This document shows positions 25,866-33,252 of a stretch of DNA of 64,000 bases, one piece after another. The position numbers were made by a program, and so were the translations under genes. Below the pieces are notes generated by a model, which searched no databases, had not been told where the DNA came from, and saw only the letters and a list, made by a program, of their open reading frames with translations. Positions within the stretch are counted from its first letter, which is position 1. Each line of letters opens with the position of its first letter. Origin of the DNA: JAGVVZ01 sp964372465 (GTDB taxonomy: Archaea > Aenigmatarchaeota > Aenigmatarchaeia > CG10238-14); assembly GCA_964372465.1 (NCBI GenBank), contig CAYJRA010000001.1, positions 62,001-126,000 on the forward strand, written 5' to 3'.

Positions 25866-26269
25866 TTTTTCTTTGAGTTTTTGCTTATTTTAACTACAGC
25901 CTTTCCTAAAAGATCAAATTTTTCAGTGAATTTGTTGTCCACTTCAAATATCTTTTTTGCTATTTCTCTGCTAGAACTTTCTTGATTCTTCTTCAAGCCT
26001 TCTAATTTCATTTCTAGATTAAAGTTGTTCAGCCGTTCCTCTATATTCTCATTCTCCAATGCTTTTAATTTTTTAATTATATCTTCCGGTGCGTCATATA
26101 GTCTTTTGAGTAAATTGTGATTTTTTTCATTATAATAAATCTGAATTCCTATCAGAGTCAATATTGATATTAAAACCAAAAAATCAGATAGTCGAAAATA
26201 TCTTGCTGATATTATGGGCAGAAATAGCGATATTGTCCAGAAAATGAGTAATATAACAGTAAATTTCAT
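25862..26269 (-). CDS. Membrane protein with cytoplasmic coiled coil
   Basis: A 135-residue protein with two membrane helices (about 3-22 and 27-46), then a long charged coiled-coil region (about 55-125) ending in a Lys/Asn-rich tail. No family is recognised. It converges on the pilin gene with a 4-base overlap and lies downstream of L11. Confidence 0.5.
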   Translation of the reverse strand: MKFTVILLIFWTISLFLPIISARYFRLSDFLVLISILTLIGIQIYYNEKNHNLLKRLYDAPEDIIKKLKALENENIEERLNNFNLEMKLEGLKKNQESSSREIAKKIFEVDNKFTEKFDLLGKAVVKISKNSKKN

Positions 26270-26321
26270 TTCAATCTTAATACTTCAACGAATGAAAAAG
26301 TTAAGTATTTTACTGGAGCAA

Positions 26322-26942
26322 TTATTTCAATAAAGAATCATATTTTCCTTCGTCAATTTCCTTCATTATTTGTTTTGCGGGTTTTCCTTCGATAGTTAAA
26401 GGCATGCTAACAACAGAACCAACCACTTCCTTTACCGCTTTTTTGAAATCTTTTGCCAGCAAAGAATCTCTTTTCATTTTTGTTACTTTTATTATTTGAT
26501 CCATTTTTAGATCTCCCATGATGACTCTCTCTTTCTTCTCCTCTTTTTTTGGTGCTTCAGCTACAGGTGCCGCGACTGGTGCAGTGGCTGGAGTTTTAAC
26601 ATTCTTATCAGGTACTGCAGCTGGTTTCTCTTCTACCGCGGGTTTGCTTTTATCTTCTTCCTTTTTACCCGTGCCTAGTTTTGCCAGTCCCAATTCTTTT
26701 TTAATCAAAGACGATACAGGGGGAAGACCAACTTTTATTTCATAAGAAGATTTACTCGTGTCAATTATGACTTTTACAGGGACATTCATTCCTTTGTATT
26801 CCCTTGTTTTTTCATTTATTTCATTAAAAAGTTGACCCATATTAACTTTAAACTGAGCCAATTTCGGAGCAGTCGTCGGTCCAGGCTTAGCATTACCACC
26901 TTCAATCAATAGATCCAAAGTTTCTTTTCCTATATTAAACAC
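26322..26942 (-). CDS. rpl11: Ribosomal protein L11 with a low-complexity interdomain insertion
   Basis: A 206-residue L11, where about 160 is normal. The N-terminal domain (LLIEGGNAKPGP, EINEKTREYKGMNVPVKVIID, PPVSSLIKKELGL) and the rRNA-binding C-terminal domain (DQIIKVTKMKRDSLLAKDFKKAVKEVVGS) are both intact. Between them, about residues 91-138 form an extra Ala/Pro/Lys/Glu-rich linker. The usual GPPLGP loop reads GPTTAP. The start is GTG, overlapping the nusG end. Confidence 0.92.
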   Translation of the reverse strand: MFNIGKETLDLLIEGGNAKPGPTTAPKLAQFKVNMGQLFNEINEKTREYKGMNVPVKVIIDTSKSSYEIKVGLPPVSSLIKKELGLAKLGTGKKEEDKSKPAVEEKPAAVPDKNVKTPATAPVAAPVAEAPKKEEKKERVIMGDLKMDQIIKVTKMKRDSLLAKDFKKAVKEVVGSVVSMPLTIEGKPAKQIMKEIDEGKYDSLLK

Positions 26943-27375
26943 CCGCTTTTTGTATAACAGTTACTAATTCAGCATTGACAGTAACAGGTATCGGCACCGC
27001 AACTTCTATTAGTTCTATAGTGACCTCAGCTTTATATTTGTCAAATCTGGTGACTCTTCCTTTTTCGCCCTTGAATGGGCCGCCTATTACCTCTACTATA
27101 TCTCCATCATTGATTTCAATCTCAGCCTTCTTTCTTTGTAGGAATCTTTTTATTTGGTCGACAGAGACGGGATCATTCAGTACGCCTCTGGCATGAGGAA
27201 TTTCTCTAATAATTTCCTTGATATCTCTCAACTCGCCTTCAACGAAAATATATCCCTTTATTTCTTCCGGATGTGCCAGAGCCTTTACGTCTAAGGCATT
27301 ATTCTTTGCCTTTCCAGCCATTGCTTCTAAGACTATATTTTCCCTCCCGATGATTGTTTTGACAACATAAATCAT
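26935..27375 (-). CDS. nusG: Transcription elongation factor NusG/Spt5
   Basis: A 146-residue archaeal Spt5. The NGN domain contains VVKTIIGRENIVLEAM and the loop IPHARGVLNDP. The KOW domain contains GDIVEVIGGPFKGEKGRVTRFD. It forms a heterodimer with Spt4 on RNA polymerase. The ATG at 27375 lies just after the secE stop; an in-frame ATG at 27384 is an alternative. Confidence 0.95.
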   Translation of the reverse strand: MIYVVKTIIGRENIVLEAMAGKAKNNALDVKALAHPEEIKGYIFVEGELRDIKEIIREIPHARGVLNDPVSVDQIKRFLQRKKAEIEINDGDIVEVIGGPFKGEKGRVTRFDKYKAEVTIELIEVAVPIPVTVNAELVTVIQKAGV

Positions 27376-27376
27376 T

Positions 27377-27547
27377 TTATCCAACCATTATTGATATCAA
27401 ATAAAATACAAATCCAACTACACCTATTATCAAGAAGCCAATACCACATATTCTAAGAACTTCTTTCATATCGTTCAGAGTTGGTTTCTTTGCGACTTGC
27501 AAAACCCTTCTATATTTTATAAAAGTTTCTTTTATGTTTATCTTCAT
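27377..27547 (-). CDS. secE: Preprotein translocase subunit SecE/Sec61-gamma
   Basis: A 56-residue protein read directly from the minus strand. It has an amphipathic N-terminal helix (FIKYRRVLQVAKKPTLNDMK) and one membrane helix (about 35-54). Size, topology and position immediately upstream of nusG match archaeal SecE. Confidence 0.9.
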   Translation of the reverse strand: MKINIKETFIKYRRVLQVAKKPTLNDMKEVLRICGIGFLIIGVVGFVFYLISIMVG

Positions 27548-27610
27548 TTAAATCACAGCTATTCACAATTAGATTGTTTTTATATAAAAAAATAGATTTT
27601 TAAAGATACT

Positions 27611-28699
27611 TCATTCTAGAAATTCAATTCCCAATTCTTCCTCAATGACAGTTTTCTTTGGCTTGAACAAATCTTCAGTCGTATATTCCTCTCCGCCTTC
27701 CACACCGGTTATAATTAGCATAGTCCTTATCACATCTCCCATCTCCTTTGAAATCTGAGCACCCCAAATAATCTTTGCATCTTCCGAAAGTTTGTTTGAT
27801 ATTGCCTCAACAACTTCTTGCGCTTCTTTTATTGTCATATCCTGTCCGCCAGTAACGTTGATTATCGCACCGGATGCACCATCAATATCTAACGATAACA
27901 ATGGATTGGCTAATGCCTTCTCTACTGCTTCAACAGCCCTATTTTCAGAATCACTCTCTCCCATTCCTATCATGGCTAGTCCGCCTTTCTTCATGACAGC
28001 TTTCACATCAGCTAAATCCAAATTAATTAATCCCGGTGTTGTTATTAGTTCTGCAACACCTTTGACAGAGTTGACTAGAATTTCATCAGCTACTTTGAAT
28101 GCCGTTGCCAAGCTGACATTTGGAACAACTTCCAATAGTCTGTCATTGGGAATTATTATTATAGTATCAACAACCTTTCTCAAATTTTCCAAACCCACCT
28201 TAGCATTTTTCATTCTCGTTTTCCCTTCCATTGTGAAAGGCAACGTCACGATGCCTATTGTCAGAATATTTAATTTTTGAGCAATCTCAGCTATGATAGG
28301 AGCAGAACCAGTTCCCGTACCGCCGCCCAATCCGCATGTAACAAAGATCATATCCGCGCCTTGGATTAAATTCTTTATTTCTTCTCTGCTTTCTTTGGCA
28401 GCTTCCATACCAACATTTGGATCGCCACCCGCACCCAATCCTCCTGTCAATTCCCTTCCGATTAAAAGTTTTAAATCAGCATCGCAATAGAACAAATCTT
28501 GCGCATCCGTATTCAATGCAATAGTCTGAACGCCTTGAATTCCAACTTCCATCATCCTTGTGATAGTGTTGTTACCCGCACCACCGCAACCGACGACTCT
28601 TATGTTGGCCTTTTTTTCTTCAAGAAGCCTTTTTAATTCTTCGTCTATTTTATTCTCCTTTCTTTTTATCATATCTTTTCTTATTGAAGGAACTGCCAT
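27611..28699 (-). CDS. ftsZ: Cell division protein FtsZ
   Basis: A 362-residue tubulin-like GTPase that forms the division ring. GTP-binding GCGGAGNNTI lies near 38-47, the tubulin signature GLGGGTGTGSAP near 124-135, and the T7 loop NLDLADVKAVMKKGG near 225-239. The N-terminal extension has the archaeal FtsZ1-like Arg/Lys-rich pattern. It heads the ftsZ-secE-nusG-L11 series. Confidence 0.96.
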   Translation of the reverse strand: MAVPSIRKDMIKRKENKIDEELKRLLEEKKANIRVVGCGGAGNNTITRMMEVGIQGVQTIALNTDAQDLFYCDADLKLLIGRELTGGLGAGGDPNVGMEAAKESREEIKNLIQGADMIFVTCGLGGGTGTGSAPIIAEIAQKLNILTIGIVTLPFTMEGKTRMKNAKVGLENLRKVVDTIIIIPNDRLLEVVPNVSLATAFKVADEILVNSVKGVAELITTPGLINLDLADVKAVMKKGGLAMIGMGESDSENRAVEAVEKALANPLLSLDIDGASGAIINVTGGQDMTIKEAQEVVEAISNKLSEDAKIIWGAQISKEMGDVIRTMLIITGVEGGEEYTTEDLFKPKKTVIEEELGIEFLE

Positions 28700-28799
28700 A
28701 TTTGATACCTTTTATTATCTTTTAGTTGTCACAACTATTAATTTTCTTACAATCTAAACTTAAATGTCTTATTATGAACATCAAAAAGAAAATTATTTT

Positions 28800-29453
28800 C
28801 TAGATTTCTTCGATAAATCTTATCTTATCTATTTCCTTTACCCATTTTTTAACTGTCTGGACAAATTCTTCTTTTGCTTTCCTTGGCATGTCTATTTTCA
28901 GTTTTATTTCTGCCACGTTGTCTTTTACTGAAACCTCTGCATCATCATCTTTCATCTTTATATAAAGTTCTAATATCGCTTTCACTTGTTTGTCCTTCTC
29001 CTTTATCTCTTCCATTATTTCCAAGTCATATTCCAATTCCTTTCCTGCGAGCGGGTGGTTGAAATCTACCGTTATTCTGCCGCCAGATACAGACAGCACC
29101 CGGCCGCTGAGATTATTCATATTGATTATCATGCCTGGATATGGATCCATATTTTGCCTTCTGAATTCAACTATTGGTATCAACTTGATCAGTTTTTCGC
29201 TTCTCTTTCCAAACCCATCCTCATGAGAAACAACTATATCTCTTTTTTCACCAACTTTCATTTCTTTCAGAATTTTTTCGACGCCCTTGATAATCATACT
29301 GCTGCCAATAATCACAGGAACAGGACCGTATTTGAAATCTGGATTGAAGATGCCCTTTTCTTTTGCCACATCCTCTTTTGTTAAGTCGAATATTTCCTTG
29401 CTTTCCTTTATTCTGCCAACATAATTTATTCTTACAAAATCTCCTTCGTTCAT
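28800..29453 (-). CDS. FKBP-type peptidyl-prolyl isomerase with IF domain
   Basis: A 217-residue SlyD-like archaeal FKBP: VRINYVGRIKESKEIFDLT, VIIGSSMIIKGVEKIL and VNHPLAG-type FNHPLAGKELEYDLEI flank an inserted chaperone (IF) domain around 85-130. A C-terminal extension (about 160-217) is of the long archaeal type. It acts as a general folding catalyst. It is probably expressed alone, upstream of ftsZ. Confidence 0.9.
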   Translation of the reverse strand: MNEGDFVRINYVGRIKESKEIFDLTKEDVAKEKGIFNPDFKYGPVPVIIGSSMIIKGVEKILKEMKVGEKRDIVVSHEDGFGKRSEKLIKLIPIVEFRRQNMDPYPGMIINMNNLSGRVLSVSGGRITVDFNHPLAGKELEYDLEIMEEIKEKDKQVKAILELYIKMKDDDAEVSVKDNVAEIKLKIDMPRKAKEEFVQTVKKWVKEIDKIRFIEEI

Positions 29454-29498
29454 GACATCACTAGAATTAAATGGATGAAAGTTTATAAATAAATACGG

Positions 29499-29639
29499 AT
29501 GCCAATAGGAAGCGCCTGCCGTATTTGCGGTAGGTTTTCATCTAATCTCATTGCCTGTGATCGATGCGGATCTCAGGTTTGCCAAAAATGTCTAAATAAA
29601 AAAGTATGTAAAGCATGCTTTGACGGGTTGCAGTTTTAA
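29499..29639 (+). CDS. 46-residue four-CxxC zinc protein
   Basis: This short frame encodes a protein with Cys7/10, 20/23, 28/31 and 37/40. The four evenly spaced CxxC knuckles (CRIC, CDRC, CQKC, CKAC) suggest a two-zinc cross-brace. It is a real gene by motif density and fills the gap between two minus-strand genes. The function is unknown. Transcription probably starts close to the ATG, since only 45 bases separate it from the divergent FKBP start. Confidence 0.65.
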   Translation: MPIGSACRICGRFSSNLIACDRCGSQVCQKCLNKKVCKACFDGLQF

Positions 29640-29644
29640 TTGGA

Positions 29645-29995
29645 TCAGTATTCCATCAAACTGTCAACTATTTTGTCTACCTGTTCTTTCTCTTCAGTTG
29701 TCTTTGGTTTAAAGACTTCTTTCATTCTCTCTCTTAGCATTTCTCTCTTAGCTGCGTCACCCATTTTTGCTATTGCCTTTATCGAGTTTTCTACTCTTGC
29801 TAATTTCATCTTTGTATCTTTCAATTCTTTGGTGACTTCTACTAAGGCAGACCATATCTGAGCGACTTTAACATCATCTGCCTGCATATAGGCGCATCTG
29901 TGTTTCTTAGCCTTTTCCAAGAGTTCTGCTAATTCGACTTGTCCGTCTTCACATAAAAATTCTTTCCAGTCCTTTTCTTCCCCGAACAATACCAT
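29645..29995 (-). CDS. Hypothetical coiled-coil protein
   Basis: A 116-residue, Lys/Glu-rich, mostly helical protein. Its N-terminal DWKEFLCEDGQVELAELLEKAKKHRCAYM precedes an alpha-helical coiled-coil-like stretch (about 45-112). The family is not recognised. It converges on the 46-residue zinc gene. Confidence 0.55.
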   Translation of the reverse strand: MVLFGEEKDWKEFLCEDGQVELAELLEKAKKHRCAYMQADDVKVAQIWSALVEVTKELKDTKMKLARVENSIKAIAKMGDAAKREMLRERMKEVFKPKTTEEKEQVDKIVDSLMEY

Positions 29996-30055
29996 TAAAA
30001 TTTCACCTTAAGAATGAGTCAAAATTAAACTTTAAATACTTAACGGTGGTAACAC

Positions 30056-30685
30056 TCATTTCAATTTCTTCGTGATCCCTATTCTCAACTCTTTTAGGAA
30101 AATATTCTCGACATTCTTTATTACTCTCTCTTTTGGTTGCGAAGAGTCTATTTCAAACAGCGGTATTTCCGGTTCCAGTATAGAGAAAAAAGTTTTATAG
30201 AATTTGCTCACATACTCTAAATGCGTGTCCTTCGTTCTTAACTCCTCTTTCTGCCTTTTATCCTGTCTTCTAATTGAGACATGAATCGGTATTTTGAAAT
30301 AGATATAGGCGTCAGGTTTCACTAAAGTGTCCACGGCTTTGTTTACAATATAACTAGGAAAATGCATGAAGAAGCTGGGGTTATTAGATTTCACGAAATT
30401 AGCAAATCCGAATGCAAGCGAGTTCGCATAATTGCCGTCCATTATCACGATCTTGCCGTCTTCTTTTAATTTTTTAGCTTCCACACCTCTAGTGTAATAT
30501 TGCGTTAGGAACCACGTTTCCGTGCCTATCGAAGCTCTGTCGGCAACTTCGAACCCCTTTGTTGCAGCAGTCTCAGCAACTTCCGGCATCAAGACTGCAT
30601 TTTCCAATCTATTCATCATATCCTGAGCTACGGAAGTTTTTCCTGATCCAGGCAGGCCAATGAATGCGATAATCTTTCCTTCCAT
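30056..30685 (-). CDS. P-loop nucleoside/thymidylate kinase-like protein
   Basis: A 209-residue kinase fold. Walker A is GLPGSGKTS near 10-18. VIMDGNYANSLAFGF near 80-94 holds an acidic residue where dNK/TMK enzymes have DR. A lid-like RRQDKRQKEELRTKD near 138-152 follows. It resembles deoxynucleoside or thymidylate kinases but does not show a clear DRY motif, so the substrate is uncertain. Confidence 0.65.
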   Translation of the reverse strand: MEGKIIAFIGLPGSGKTSVAQDMMNRLENAVLMPEVAETAATKGFEVADRASIGTETWFLTQYYTRGVEAKKLKEDGKIVIMDGNYANSLAFGFANFVKSNNPSFFMHFPSYIVNKAVDTLVKPDAYIYFKIPIHVSIRRQDKRQKEELRTKDTHLEYVSKFYKTFFSILEPEIPLFEIDSSQPKERVIKNVENIFLKELRIGITKKLK

Positions 30686-30781
30686 TTAATTGATAATTCA
30701 TTTTTGAAATTTAAATAAAGGCAACAGAAGAAAATTTTTCTGGAGCGAAGCGAACCGAATGGCGACCTCTGGAATTACAGA

Positions 30782-30878
30782 TAACGTCAGGGATATACGA
30801 AGTTTTTCTGGAACGGAGTGGAAGAAAAATTTGGGTGAGGGGCGAGCCGAGCCCCGAACCGTATATCCCTTGTTAGGC
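30782..30878. repeat. Imperfect palindrome resembling an integron attC site
   Basis: AGGGATATACG (30789-30799) is the exact inverse of CGTATATCCCT (30860-30870). Outside this, TAAC (30782-30785) pairs with GTTA (30872-30875) across an unequal internal loop. The right end GTTAGGC (30872-30878) fits the attC R' consensus GTTRRRY, but the left arm does not fit RYYYAAC well. Two smaller hairpins lie inside: TTTTTCT (30803-30809) with AGAAAAA (30823-30829), and GGGGC (30839-30843) with GCCCC (30851-30855). Confidence 0.4.
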
Positions 30879-30941
30879 GACCCGACCGCAGGGAGAGCGC
30901 AGCGTGGTCGACTGTAGCGAAGCGGAAGGAGAAGTCGTGGA

Positions 30942-30982
30942 GGGGCTTTTTCAAATACAGCGATTAAGGGGCTCTCTTATCT
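30942..30982 (+). repeat. Left double inverted repeat of the element
   Basis: This contains GGGGCTTTTT and GGGGCTCTCTTATCT, two related GGGGCT units spaced 16 bases apart. Both are matched in inverse orientation at the right end. Confidence 0.75.
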
Positions 30983-30990
30983 ATAAAGAA

Positions 30991-31995
30991 TTAATAGTAA
31001 TGCGTGTCAACAATGGGTTCCCAATATTTTCTATAGGCTTCATTATTGTTTCCCATGCACACGCCCTCAAATATACAACTATTATGGTCGGGAATATCAA
31101 CAAAACTAAAAAACGTGCAAGGATTTTTATTGCAAGTTTTATCAATGCACAAAGTTTTTTCTTTGCAACAGCTTCTTCCTAATGACCATAATATTTCATC
31201 CATTTCAAAAAAATCTTTATTGGCACTTTTCCCCATAAAACGGATGGCCACTACAGATGCTTTTCTGACATCTCCATCAGAAGGTATTTGTTCTTTATTT
31301 TGTAAAGATTTTTTTAATTCTTTATCAATAACTTCTATACATCCAGTGCGCAACAATAATCTCTGCATATGATAGTCCATTACAGGTTCAATTGATTCTA
31401 AATCTTTGACCTTAAACAATTTAGCGTTTACTGCCAATTGAATAAAAACAGTGCTCTTTTTTCTTAATGGATCTGAATATGCATCAAAATCAGTAAGAAG
31501 ATCATAAAGACCATTTTGACCTCTCAAGAGAAATCCATCAGATAACTGCAGTAAATTCTCAACTTTTCCATCGTATTTTTTATTAAGCACTTTTGAAATC
31601 TGAATAAGAAAACTTGATCTTTCTTCTAATCTATCCAAGGTGCAATTTTCTGGATTACCGTCATCTGCAAATAATGGTTTTAATTTTGTGCTTAATTCGG
31701 CAGAAGAAAAATTTGCAACAAATTCTGGATTAAGAAGTTGAGAATTTTCTTTTCCAAGAAGTGTAAAGACATCTTCCAGACAACTCCATCCTTTAAGATT
31801 TTTCTTTTTGTTGATTAAAGTGTGGGTTTGATGACAAATTGCAGCAGCGAATAAAAAAGCTATGAGTTTTGTTTCTGTGTTTGATGGAAAAGTAAGAAAG
31901 GGTCTTTCAAAATGGTCTTTTCTAAAACGCAAAGGTAATATACATTTTGCAATTAATTCACACTGTTGGTTATTTACAATTACTTTGTCTGACAT
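30991..31995 (-). CDS. HhH-GPD DNA-glycosylase-like protein with Cys cluster
   Basis: A 334-residue protein. The segment PVMDYHMQRLLLRTG (about 208-222) resembles the (V)DTHVxRVxxR helix that carries the catalytic Asp of HhH-GPD glycosylases. DEILWSLGRSCC (about 270-281) followed by further Cys in CIDKTC, NPC and a final SCIFEGVC recalls the LxxLGxxxC lead into a MutY/EndoIII-type iron-sulfur cluster, though the Cys spacing differs. The Lys-rich HhH hairpin is not clear. Base-excision repair is a guess from these motifs. It is the only gene inside the inverted-repeat unit. Confidence 0.4.
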   Translation of the reverse strand: MSDKVIVNNQQCELIAKCILPLRFRKDHFERPFLTFPSNTETKLIAFLFAAAICHQTHTLINKKKNLKGWSCLEDVFTLLGKENSQLLNPEFVANFSSAELSTKLKPLFADDGNPENCTLDRLEERSSFLIQISKVLNKKYDGKVENLLQLSDGFLLRGQNGLYDLLTDFDAYSDPLRKKSTVFIQLAVNAKLFKVKDLESIEPVMDYHMQRLLLRTGCIEVIDKELKKSLQNKEQIPSDGDVRKASVVAIRFMGKSANKDFFEMDEILWSLGRSCCKEKTLCIDKTCNKNPCTFFSFVDIPDHNSCIFEGVCMGNNNEAYRKYWEPIVDTHYY

Positions 31996-32040
31996 AATAG
32001 AAGTTGTTGATTGGTTCTTTATATAATTTGCTAAAGTCTA

Positions 32041-32099
32041 AGATAAGAGAGCCCCTCATTAACATTTACATCTATTAAGTTAACTTCTCAAAAAGCCCC
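32041..32099 (-). repeat. Right double inverted repeat of the element
   Basis: This contains AGATAAGAGAGCCCC and AAAAAGCCCC, inverse copies of the left end. The spacing between the two units is longer here (34 bases) than at the left. AT-rich DNA with a small GCGAATA/TATTCGTT dyad follows before the Topo VI gene. Confidence 0.75.
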
Positions 32100-32178
32100 G
32101 TAACGATTTCGTTTAACAACTATTAAGCGAATAAAATATTCGTTAAATTACCCAAATAGTGATAAAAAGCGAAATAAC

Positions 32179-33252
32179 TTAAGGCAAGAAGTCTTTGTTC
32201 TTGATTTTATCAGGGAGATATGTCTCAGTTACGAATTTCAAACCTTTACCAGACAACGCTTCTAATTCTGCTTTGTATTTCTTTTCAATCATTATCTGCA
32301 ATTCATTCTGCCATTTTGGATGTTTGAACCAATCATACTTCAACATTTCCTGTGCTCTTTTAATGTCCACATCTTTTGTTTTGATCGTGAAATTTTTCAG
32401 GTCAAATCTTTCAATATCCGTCATCGTCAATCCAAGATATTTTGCTTTCGGCGTTCCTAATCTATCTGATACATGAGCTAATGCAATAGAACCGTACTTT
32501 ATGACAGAATAGATATACCATCCATAAGGATCACTATCTGCAAACACATACACTGGTAGCTTGAACTCATCTGATAGTCTTTGAATAACCCTTCTAACGC
32601 CTCTAGCAGCCTGGCCTTGTGTTGTGACAAGTACGCATTTATTTTTCCGCCAGAATTTATCTTCATGTAATCTCTCAAAGGCGGCATTTTTCTCTATGCA
32701 AAGTATGTATTCAGCATCCACTTCTTTGAATTCTACATCCTCAATATTGGAAGGCACGGCCCATCCGCCAGAGCCAAGCTTCGACCAATCAACCGTATCC
32801 CCACGATCTTTTATTATGACATTACCAACCGTCCTTCCTCTTACATCAGCGCCTAAATGCAACTGCTCTCTCAAGACATCAAGCATGACTTCTATATCGA
32901 CTATGACAGGATCGCTCTCGCTCTGTTCGTCAAAAGTATTCTCGTTGCTGTTCGGCAACGTCCTCTTCAATGCATAATATAAATCTCTTAAGCTCGTATG
33001 CACGCCTTCTCCAACTAATTCCTTGCAAAACGCCGCTACAAGCAGTGTCTGCATAAACGGCTTGGCATGTGCGACATTAAAGAAAATTCTTTTGGAAACC
33101 TTATTTCCCAAAGTAAGCATCTGAGTCTTCTCATCATAAATAACATTGGATAAGGATCTTACAGGAATGTCTATGTCCGGATTCTTGCCGGCTTCAATAT
33201 CCTTTATAACATCTTTTCCCAAATCTTCAAGTCTTTTCTTCGTTTCCGACAA
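32179..33252 (-). CDS. top6A: DNA topoisomerase VI subunit A
   Basis: A 357-residue Spo11-like DNA-cleaving subunit. The winged-helix/CAP region has SLRDLYYALKR with the catalytic Tyr at 92 or 93. The Toprim domain has YILCIEKNAAF (Glu) and YVFADSDPYGWYI (DxD). The length is typical. Its start overlaps the end of the B subunit by 26 bases, as is usual for this pair. It relaxes and decatenates DNA as an A2B2 complex. Confidence 0.95.
   Translation of the reverse strand: MSETKKRLEDLGKDVIKDIEAGKNPDIDIPVRSLSNVIYDEKTQMLTLGNKVSKRIFFNVAHAKPFMQTLLVAAFCKELVGEGVHTSLRDLYYALKRTLPNSNENTFDEQSESDPVIVDIEVMLDVLREQLHLGADVRGRTVGNVIIKDRGDTVDWSKLGSGGWAVPSNIEDVEFKEVDAEYILCIEKNAAFERLHEDKFWRKNKCVLVTTQGQAARGVRRVIQRLSDEFKLPVYVFADSDPYGWYIYSVIKYGSIALAHVSDRLGTPKAKYLGLTMTDIERFDLKNFTIKTKDVDIKRAQEMLKYDWFKHPKWQNELQIMIEKKYKAELEALSGKGLKFVTETYLPDKIKNKDFLP

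Larger units (their letters stand above)
30686..30990. other. Gene-free GC-rich region with hairpins and degenerate repeats
   Basis: The roughly 300 bases between the kinase gene and the element gene contain no convincing reading frame. They are much richer in G+C than the rest of the window. Three degenerate copies of a TGGAGCGAAGCG-like unit lie near 30740, 30810 and 30912. There are several nested hairpins, described separately. The sequence looks imported. Confidence 0.7.
30942..32099. mobile_element. Inverted-repeat-bounded single-gene unit
   Basis: Both ends carry a double inverted repeat. The outer pair is GGGGCTTTTT (30942-30951) with AAAAAGCCCC (32090-32099). The inner pair is GGGGCTCTCTTATCT (30968-30982) with AGATAAGAGAGCCCC (32041-32055). 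The inner repeats enclose exactly one gene. No transposase and no convincing target duplication are visible. The unit is likely a non-autonomous mobile or inserted element. Confidence 0.55.

Noticed and set aside
30991..31372. Plus-strand reading frames over the glycosylase-like gene
   Set aside because: They are antisense shadows without recognisable motifs.
30930..32110. Target-site duplication flanking the inverted-repeat unit
   Set aside because: Bases immediately outside the two ends do not match convincingly.
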